DNA of 64,000 nt, taken from NCBI RefSeq assembly GCF_010093595.1, contig NW_022985456.1, positions 251,497 through 315,496 of the forward strand, written 5' to 3'. The DNA comes from Mytilinidion resinicola (lineage: Eukaryota > Ascomycota > Dothideomycetes > Mytilinidiales > Mytilinidiaceae). Below the pieces are notes generated by a model. That model saw nothing but the letters and a program-made list of their open reading frames with translations. It was not told the DNA's origin and made no database searches. A program made the position numbers and the translations under genes. Below, piece after piece: positions 57,132 through 64,000 of the stretch (position 1 is its first letter; each line of letters opens with the position of its first letter).

Positions 57132-57889
57132 GAAGATTTGGTGTGTGCCCTGTCCCAAAATGGCCAGTTGCTGGAGTCTGGAGTGAAAATACATGGAACG
57201 AGGCCTCCCAATGTATTATAATCAAACTGAACAATCGTCTCTTCGAGACGCTAACAAAAGCACTGTTTCTACCTCTGGTTCCAATTGCTACCTATATCTC
57301 CAGAAAATAGAGGATGGGAGGGAGAGGGGCCGTCACTCGGACAACCTCAAGTTAAGCGCTCTCCAACCTCGCAACCCCCAAGCAGAAAATCACTCCACCG
57401 CCGCAACTCGAATTGTTTCCATGGGCACCTACCCCGAAATCTCCAGAGATATTTACTAACGGGCGCCCCAAGGTGGTAAGTAAGGTATCAGTCTTTCTTA
57501 TTCTAATATTCCATTACGTTAGCTTTCACAACTTATTTAGAATTCTAAAAGCCTATCGGAGTACCCCAAGTAGTCGTAAAGAGTGCCCAAACTTATGAGG
57601 TATTGGCACTGCTAGTGTGTCAGGGCGATTCCTGTGGGCCAAGACCCACGAACCTTGGGTACAGCATAGCTGAGTATCCATGGATCACTCCTGAGGTCAA
57701 CCACGATGGATGTCTTGGAAAGTTATGGAACATCAGAGGGCAATAATCGTAGCACCGCATCAGAGCGCAACGCGCATCCAATACAAAATCCCCGTTCACG
57801 CTCAGGTTTCACAACTCAGCCCAGCACTCACAACGCAATACTCACAACGCAACTCTCACAGCGCAACTCTCACAAAGCAACTCTCGAAA
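57132..57889. other. Spacer with a repeat-family copy and a short tandem repeat
   Basis: 57535-57600 resembles the dispersed repeat seen at 39.9-40.6 and 60.0 kb (TATTTAGAATTCTAAAAGCC and on). 57829-57886 is a degenerate 14-15-bp tandem repeat (CACAACGCAACTCT), four copies, directly before the ATG of the secreted-type protein. Confidence 0.6.
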
Positions 57890-58858
57890 ATGGCCTTTTC
57901 GTTCATCCGTTCCTCCTACCTAGTAGTCCTAGCTGCCGTAGGACTTCGAGGGTGCCCTCAAGAAGCCACCTCGGCCAACAGCGCGGACGAGCCTGCCACT
58001 GCCTCCACAACCAACACCACCGAGAGCACAGAAGGCGCGAACACCGTCCCAGCTTCCGCGTTCTTGAGTTACATTTCTGGATGTGCCATCTCTTCTTATC
58101 CGGCCTCTTCATGCGCAGTCTCCTCTTACACGGCCTCTTCATGCGCAATCTCCTCGTACACGGCCTCCCTCTCGAGTCTCTCAGACTCAGAAGCCACTTC
58201 TTCCAGCACGGAGTCCTCAGAATCATCATCCCACGCCTCCAGGTTTATTCCACCTTATACTAAGCCGATTGCCATCAAGTACCCTCCCGGCCACAAACGG
58301 TATCGCTATATGCGCTATCTGGAAGCCGATCATGTCTACTGGATGAAGACGCAATGGCGAACCCGCAATCATAAAGACCTTGTGCACCATTCTGATGACA
58401 CCGTGGAAGACTACGGCATGGACAAGCGGTGGAAAGACCCGAAGTTGCATCGGGAGAGGGTTATAGGCGGGTATCGCATCCAGAGTGAGGGAGTTGAAGA
58501 CAAGGTCAAGGACAACGACGACAAGGGTGCGGTTGAGACGGAGAATGGTGCGGACTGTGACTCGAGTCTTCCCATACTTGACGAACATCAGCCAAATACG
58601 GACAATAACGACGACGCCGCGTCCTACGTCGACGAGAAACCCCACCAGAACGAGCACGGAGACGTTATGCCGGAAAAGCTATCACTTGAGAGCATGGCTG
58701 GGAATAAGAAGGACAACGCTATCTGGGACTCGAAAATTCTCCTTCTTGACGAACATCCGCCAAATACCGACAATGACGATGACACCGTGCCCGACTTCGA
58801 TAAAGGCCTACACGGACGAGCACGGCAACGCCATCTTGAAGATGCTGTCACCCGTTAG
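57890..58858 (+). CDS. Secreted-type repeat protein of unknown function
   Basis: Frame of 322 residues from the ATG at 57890. The N-terminus MAFSFIRSSYLVVLAAVGLR has the form of a signal peptide. A Ser/Thr/Ala-rich part holds three 10-residue repeats of the type CA(I/V)SSY(P/T)AS(S/L) (58083-58172). A basic middle (PPGHKRYRYMRYLEADHVYW) and acidic tail repeats follow: LPILDEHQPNTDNNDDAASY and LLLDEHPPNTDNDDDTVPDF. The second tail unit loses frame after DFDK and ends at a chance stop. A third unit continues at 58920-59088 in another frame. Not recognised; could be a small secreted or wall protein. Confidence 0.55.
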   Translation: MAFSFIRSSYLVVLAAVGLRGCPQEATSANSADEPATASTTNTTESTEGANTVPASAFLSYISGCAISSYPASSCAVSSYTASSCAISSYTASLSSLSDSEATSSSTESSESSSHASRFIPPYTKPIAIKYPPGHKRYRYMRYLEADHVYWMKTQWRTRNHKDLVHHSDDTVEDYGMDKRWKDPKLHRERVIGGYRIQSEGVEDKVKDNDDKGAVETENGADCDSSLPILDEHQPNTDNNDDAASYVDEKPHQNEHGDVMPEKLSLESMAGNKKDNAIWDSKILLLDEHPPNTDNDDDTVPDFDKGLHGRARQRHLEDAVTR

Positions 58859-59090
58859 CGGGTATGGCGACCAGGGTGAGGGCGATAAGTCCTGGCTTAA
58901 GAGGGACTGAGAGGGCGAGGGCGTGGTCGGGAATAAGAAGGACAATGCTATCTGGGACTCCAAGGTTCTCCTACTTGACGAACATGCGCCTAATACCGAC
59001 AAAAACAACGACGCCGCGCCCGACTTTGACGAAAAGGCCTACAAGGAGGAGCATGGGGACGCTATGTTGAAGATGTTATCACTTGAATAG
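58540..59090 (+). repeat. Three tandem copies of a roughly 180-bp coding unit
   Basis: Units begin near 58560, 58731 and 58956 with (T/G)GACTC(G/C)A(A/G)(A/G)(G/T)T..., then CTTGACGAACAT and CCAAATAC(C/G)GACAA. Unit 2 reads gataaaggcctac where unit 3 reads gacgaaaaggcctac, a 2-bp difference that shifts the frame. Confidence 0.75.
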
Positions 59091-59456
59091 CTCACTTCAA
59101 ACCAGCATGCAGCAAGAGGAGTCCTGGCGCAGTAGATAGCGGTTCTTTCCGGCTTCAGTAAGGCCAACATGTAGTCAGTACGATAATTTAACATTTCTAA
59201 ACTAGACCCTCGTGCAACTGTGATTGATTGTGATGTTAAAATCGGAAAGGAGGACGTCCGATGTCGGGATCGCAGAGCGGGTGGTGTTGGTTTGGAGGCG
59301 TGGTGGCGCTGTAGGGGTGCCCCAACGTGCTTGAAGATTTTCAGGTGGATGTAGAGGATTAGAGGGTTGATATTAGAAGGGAGATAAATCTGCGATTTTT
59401 CTAGGCAGCTGCCGGCGTCAGAGGTGATCTAATTAGGTGTAAATCCGCAGAGTAGG

Positions 59457-59740
59457 ATGTCAAGTTTCGGAGAGTGTAAATCGGGTGCATGGATTTTACA
59501 TCCAACGACTTTAGATCAAGCGCACAAAACGAGCGTTCTTGACAGTAACCGGATCGTCTCGAGGCACCCCTGGCCTAATACGCCTTTCGAGTTATAAGAT
59601 GTCAAGTTTGCGAACATGGAAATTGGGTGCCTAGATTTCACATCTAAGCTCTCGATATCGGGGGCAACGGATGAACCTTTTGACCGCAATCTGATCGATT
59701 CAAGACACCCTGGGCCCAAAGAACTTCAGGAATCATGAGA
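59457..59740. repeat. Degenerate 142-bp tandem repeat, 2 copies plus a fragment
   Basis: Each unit starts GATGTCAAGTTT, then AAAT(C/T)GGGTGC, GATTT(T/C)ACATC, CAA(C/T)..GATCG and AGGCACCC(C/T)(T/G)GG, and ends near TTATAA or TCATGA. The start of a third copy (GATGTAAAGAACTAGAGGGTG) follows at about 59739. Confidence 0.65.
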
Positions 59741-59939
59741 TGTAAAGAACTAGAGGGTGTGAATTGCACGGGATGGAATAGTAGGGTTTTCCAGGTACAT
59801 GCAGCCGCGGAGGTGGCCCAGATGAGCGTAAAAACGCAGAATGAGATGTTAAGTACTGGACTGCAGAAATCAGAAGGGTGGTAGATTTAGTATATTTCCA
59901 ACTACTTTAAGCTTAAGTGCACGGATATGCTACTGCTCT

Positions 59940-60130
59940 GGCTTCACTCTTACTCCCTCGACACCACCGCAAGGAGTTCCCTAGGTAACATATCTTCAGT
60001 TAGTCAAAGGGTAGTCTAGTTTCCATTGCGGTGACTTCTACATCGTATTTAGAGTTCCCAAAGCCCATCGGGGTACCCCAGCCAGTTGCAAAGAGTCTTC
60101 AAATTTATGTCTTGGTAGTGTAGATAGACG
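59940..60130. repeat. Dispersed repeat family copy
   Basis: Shares CACCACCGCAAGGAGTTCCC, GTCAAAGGGTAGTCTAGTTT, CTACATCGTATTTAGAGTTC and CCATCGGGGTACCCCAGCC with the units at 39.9-40.6 kb, and its 3' part with 57535-57600. Confidence 0.6.
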
Positions 60131-61435
60131 AGTGGAATAAAACCTCGGAAAGTGCGGGGCAGGGCCTAGGGGAAGATCATTCTACCGACCTCAAGACACC
60201 ATTCATTTCTAGTCCATCTCAACACCATGACGCGATACAGGTCGAAGTCCATACACGGCATCATCAACAACATTCAGGAAGTTCTGTCACTTATCACGAA
60301 AGGTGGGCCTAGAGTGTCCGGTTTCGAAGCCACGAGCCAACCCCAGCCGGACCACCACGTTGTGTCCATACTAGCAATGTACAGACCGGGATACCGAAGC
60401 CGCGCATTGCAAGCAGCATAATCAAGAGGTCGATGAGAGTGCTTTAGGCTCTGAGGAGATTAGACGCAGCGTGGGCCTATTGCTCAGCGACATGAGCTCC
60501 AATCGTATTCAGCTCCTAAAGCCACCGCGTATCCAGTACCACAGTCCCTTTTTTACACCTGCCTAGACCTCGCGTAGCCCTACGAGCTAAGTTGCAATTA
60601 CCGTTGGAGATGCAGGTCCCCTCCGTTCACGCTGATTGGTCTCTCGGAAACCAGCCGCTTTCGGTTCGCTCTCTTGAAACTAGCTCTCTTAATGAACTTC
60701 AGCACGATACTGTGTGGAGTCTGTTTGTCACTTGGTCGTTACAAAGGGTAAGCGGAGACGATTGTGTCGCTATTAGAGTCCATCACCAGCACAAGGCACT
60801 GAGCCAGCGCTGCTGCAAGGCGTGGAAGAAGCAAGCATAGTGGCCTCGTATCGTGCCGTCGTTGCTGTCGAAATTGTGGTCCCGAAAAGCGCCACTGTCT
60901 GCCGCCCGATCGCAGGTCCCGATCATCCCTGCTGCGATCAATTCCGCGGACGCCTCGCAGGTCCAGGCCGACCTGCCATGGTTCCCTAGTACAACACAAC
61001 GGCAGGTACACAGCGCGGCAGACGCAATCTTTCCTTTTGGCGGCGGCGGCTCCGCGCAGCGAAGCATCCAGCCTCCTACATCACTTTATGACTTCCTATG
61101 ATGACTTCCTGTGATGGGTCACCAGAACGGCCTGATATGCATCGGCACCGGTTGCCTATGGGTCGCACCGTCTGCGGTTGCCATCTTTGTGGGTGCAGCA
61201 GGGCGCATAAAGCGTAGACATTTCCTGTCTGGATATTTCCTGCTTGTCCCTTTCATTCATTTTCTCAGCAATCTACTCGTACTCGCTTCTCACCATGAGC
61301 GCATTAGTCCAGTGTTGATGCACGCTCGAGTTTCCATACATGTAACAGGCAATAGTACATCGTAGCTGATTGACAGCCTGTCTCTTGTGTTTCTTACTAT
61401 CCTATTGTACCACGAGTGAGGCAAATACCTTCCGG

Positions 61436-63669
61436 ATGGCCGACCTGCCCTTTTCACTGCCCCCGAGGGTTTCCAGCAAGGCCGGCAGCCCCATCATGCC
61501 TTTCAATCCTTCTAAACTACTACCTGAGAAAAGTCCGATCTTCGACGAGGCGGCCTTCATTCCTCCGGACGCGTCCTCCCCAGACAGCTCGCCCGCGCAC
61601 TCCTTTGATTCCGCTGAAGGCGACCCCTTGGAGCAGACAGAGCCGACAGCCCCTACACAGAAAAGCTCTCGAGAGCAATTGCAGGACGACCAACCCGGAT
61701 ACGATCTCAAAGCTCCCCCTCCTTTCATTTCGCACGCCAATGGGGAACGACTGTCGGACAAGCTGTTCTCCGCCAGCCATCTCGATCTAATATTGCGCGA
61801 CGATGATTTGGCGCGCCCGTTTAAAGCCTTCATTGATAGATACAGGCCATTGTTAACACCAACTCTGTCGCAATACATTGATTCGCAGAAAGCCACATTT
61901 GCTGTGCAATATGCGAACGCTGTGATAGAGGAAATGGGCTCCAGCCGGGCTCCGTCTAGAGCAGCCGCAACTCTGACTTCATCCTTTTATTCAAGGGCGC
62001 GACTAGCTCTCGAGGAATTGGTTACTGGTGCATTACCGGCGTGGATCACGCATCGATATATATCTTTGGTCACAGAGTGCTTGGTAAAAGAAATAACGGG
62101 AAATAATGCGCCGCTCATGAGGCAGCTTGTGCAAGGGCTGGCTGAGGTCTTTTGCTTGACGGACCCGTCAATAGAGGATAATCCAATTGTATACGCGTCT
62201 GAAGGTTAGCTCTAGACTGTGTAATCATCTGTAACCCTTACTGATGACTCGTAGAGTTCTTCAAGACCACACAATACGGGAGGGAATACGTGCTTGGCCG
62301 CAACTGTCGCTTTCTCCAAGGCCCAAAAACATCGAAAGCATGTGTCACACGACTCCGATCAGCTATAGACGGCGGGCAGGAAGTCTGCGACGTGATTCTC
62401 AACTAGTAGGTCTTTAGGAAGCATGGTTCTATGTAAGCATTCTGACACCAATCAGTAAAAGAGACGGCACCCCCTTCATCAATCTCGTCCTGGTTGCGCC
62501 TCTATACGACAACAAAGGCAAGATCCGCTACTTCATCGGCGCACAAATCGACATCACCTACCTTGTCGAAGGCGGCCGTGGCCTCGAGTCTTTCCAGCGC
62601 CTGCTGAGCGAAGAAGTTAACCGTAGCGCCTCAATCAACTCCCTCCATAAACCTTCCTTGAAAGATCTCGCCGAACTCGGCCAACTTCTCGACAACGACG
62701 AAAAGCATGCACTGAACTATGAGCACCGCCCAAACAGTCGCAGTGATTCCGGCCGCGACACCCCCATGCGACCCAGCACCGCGCGCACCACACGACGTTA
62801 CGTAGGCATGGACGAAGCAGAGGCAGAGGCGAGCATGTGGCCGCCGTCGCAATTCGGCCCTTCGGGGCGGCTGCCGGGTGTGTATCAGAATGTAAGTCAG
62901 ACAGTGTGCTTCCACTTCTTTGACTAAGTCTCTTATCCATTTCCCTATCCTCGTTGCTCCCTTTTGATCTTCTTCCTCCCCATTGTAACCGATGTTAACA
63001 AGAGAGCAGTACTTCCTCGTTCGCCCCGCCCCCTCCCTCCGCATCACCTTCCTCTCCCCGGCACTCCGCATCCCAGGCCTCCTCCAATCGCGCTTCCTCT
63101 CGCGCATCGGCGGGCCCACACACGTCCGCGAGGGCATCACAGAGGCGCTCACCCAGGGCATCGGCGTCACGGCGAAGATTTCCTGGCTGCATAGCGTCCA
63201 CCACTCCGCCACTGCGAGCTCCGAGGACTCGGAGACGGCCCCTGATAACTCGGCTGACGGCAAGCCGCGCTGGGTCCACTGCACACCTCTTATCGGCTCG
63301 GACTCGAAGGTCGGCGTATGGATGGTTGTAATGGTGGAGCGAGAGGATGTGACAGGGCGGTTGAATGTCGCGGAGAGCTACCCGCGCGATGTAGCGCCAG
63401 GGATTGTGGGGGTTATTGGGGGTGCGGCGGGGCAGTATCACTATCCCTTCAGGGGCGCGGCGGGGAAGAAGTTCGAGGGTGGGAAGCTGTACGCGGACTA
63501 TCTACGGCGAGAGGGCAAGTCCGATGCGCCGAGCGAGCGGAGTGTAGCCAGCAGCAATGGGCGGGACAGCAGGAGTTTCACTGGGTATGGGGGCGCGGGT
63601 CTGCGGCCTAAGCGGAGCGGGAGCAGGCGGGCCGGGAGGGAAGAGATGTTTGGGTTTCAGGAGGGTTGA
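61436..63669 (+). CDS. LOV-domain blue-light photoreceptor with N-terminal RGS-like region
   Basis: Exons 61436-62204, 62255-62405, 62456-62891 and 63010-63669; 671 residues, phases consistent. Residues 1-110 are Pro/Ser-rich and disordered. About 118-230 is a helical stretch (LDLILRDDDLARPFKAFIDR, FAVQYANAVIEEM) resembling an RGS domain. The LOV domain follows (about 235-345): LTDPSIEDNPIVYASEEFFK, GRNCRFLQG with the flavin-adduct Cys274, and TPFINLVLVAPLYDNKGKIR with YFIGAQIDIT. After a variable linker, a second PAS-like region reads YFLVRPAPSLRITFLSPALR, VTAKISWLHS and SDSKVGVWMVVMVERED. Fungal RGS-LOV proteins are light-responsive; how this one signals is not known. The C-terminal tail is basic. 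Confidence 0.85.
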
Positions 63670-64000
63670 CAGCGATAGTTTGAGCGGTGGGTGGAGTTAT
63701 ATGTGGAGAGGAGTGGGGATGAGAGGAGGGGGAGTATTCGATGGAGAGGGGAGTCGGGGGTTTATGAGGGGGATATACCAGAGGTGTTTTGGCCTATTGA
63801 TTATGCGCTGGTTAACTGATATTGTATATACCTCTTCTACTACCTCCTTTTTTGCAATTTTGCACCTACCTAGGCCACCTCTACGCCGACAGCTACCTAG
63901 AGATATCGCAGATTTACTGCCTTCTAAATTTCCCTCTAGTCCTTTACATCCACTTGAAAATGTTTTAGCACGATGCCACCTCCTACAGCACCACCACCCC
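63670..64000. other. 3' flank of LOV gene; possible next gene at the edge
   Basis: Purine-rich 3' flank. An ATG at 63973 starts MPPPTAPPP and runs off the window; it may or may not begin a gene. Confidence 0.25.

Larger units (their letters stand above)
59091..61435. other. Repeat-rich gene-poor region
   Basis: 59457-59740 holds two copies of a roughly 142-bp repeat. 59940-60130 is a member of the dispersed repeat family. An ATG frame at 60227-60421 (64 codons) has no support. 60850-61435 is the probable promoter and leader of the LOV gene. Confidence 0.45.

Noticed and set aside
60227..60421. 64-codon ATG frame
   Set aside because: Short, isolated in repeat-rich DNA, no motif or splice partner.

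Overview
This is nuclear DNA of a filamentous ascomycete, probably a dothideomycete-like mould. The signs are short (about 45-170 bp) GT-AG introns with CTAAC-type branch sites, two HET-domain genes, a Cdc11/Nud1-type spindle pole scaffold, a KCS1-type inositol pyrophosphate kinase and a fungal LOV photoreceptor. I see no tRNA, rRNA, CRISPR array or bacterial-style operon. Most exon joins below were checked by hand for splice consensus, reading phase and family fit; no alignment or database search was run.

Layout. 0.3-1.05 kb: a MITE-like element with long terminal inverted repeats. 1.36-2.6 kb: arrestin-like protein. 2.9-7.3 kb (-): a HET-domain gene that appears spliced to an N-terminal array of C2H2/C2HC fingers. 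7.57-7.85 kb: decayed piggyBac-like transposase. 8.8-13.0 kb (-): KCS1-like kinase. 14.2-17.2 kb (-): unknown basic disordered protein. 17.8-23.3 kb: Cdc11/Nud1-like LRR scaffold. 23.7-26.2 kb: She4/UNC-45 myosin chaperone. 26.2-31.8 kb: gene-poor, with simple-sequence arrays and one C2H2 gene or relic. 31.9-34.0 kb: five-exon amino-acid permease. 34.2-35.6 kb: degenerate sequence. 35.7-37.0 kb (-): conserved protein of unknown function. 37.6-39.6 kb: eIF2-alpha kinase broken by a C21A11 tract. 39.9-40.6 kb: degenerate tandem repeats with relatives near 57.5 and 60 kb. 40.8-42.1 kb (-): queuosine-nucleotide N-glycosylase (Qng1). 42.6-44.7 kb: Uba2. 44.9-46.0 kb (-): SDR reductase of the mitochondrial 3-oxoacyl-ACP type. 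46.3-46.8 kb: elongin C. 46.8-49.0 kb: gene-poor. 49.0-50.2 kb (-): 2EXR/F-box-like protein. 50.5-51.0 kb: MAPEG protein. 51.4-53.6 kb (-): second HET gene. 54.0-54.8 kb (-): APS kinase. 55.6-57.1 kb: argininosuccinate synthase. 57.9-58.9 kb: repeat-containing secreted-type protein with a broken repeat tail. 59-61.4 kb: repeats. 61.4-63.7 kb: RGS-like/LOV photoreceptor.

How it fits together. Most genes are unrelated housekeeping functions: cytokinesis/SIN, actin-myosin, SUMO, translation control, tRNA queuosine salvage, sulfate assimilation and arginine synthesis. Several pairs share divergent promoters: Qng1/Uba2, reductase/elongin C, APS kinase/argininosuccinate synthase, and unknown protein/Cdc11. 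The accessory parts are the two HET genes, the relic transposons, the repeat families and the secreted repeat protein. The best candidates for something undescribed are the finger-array/HET fusion, the LOV protein and the repeat families.
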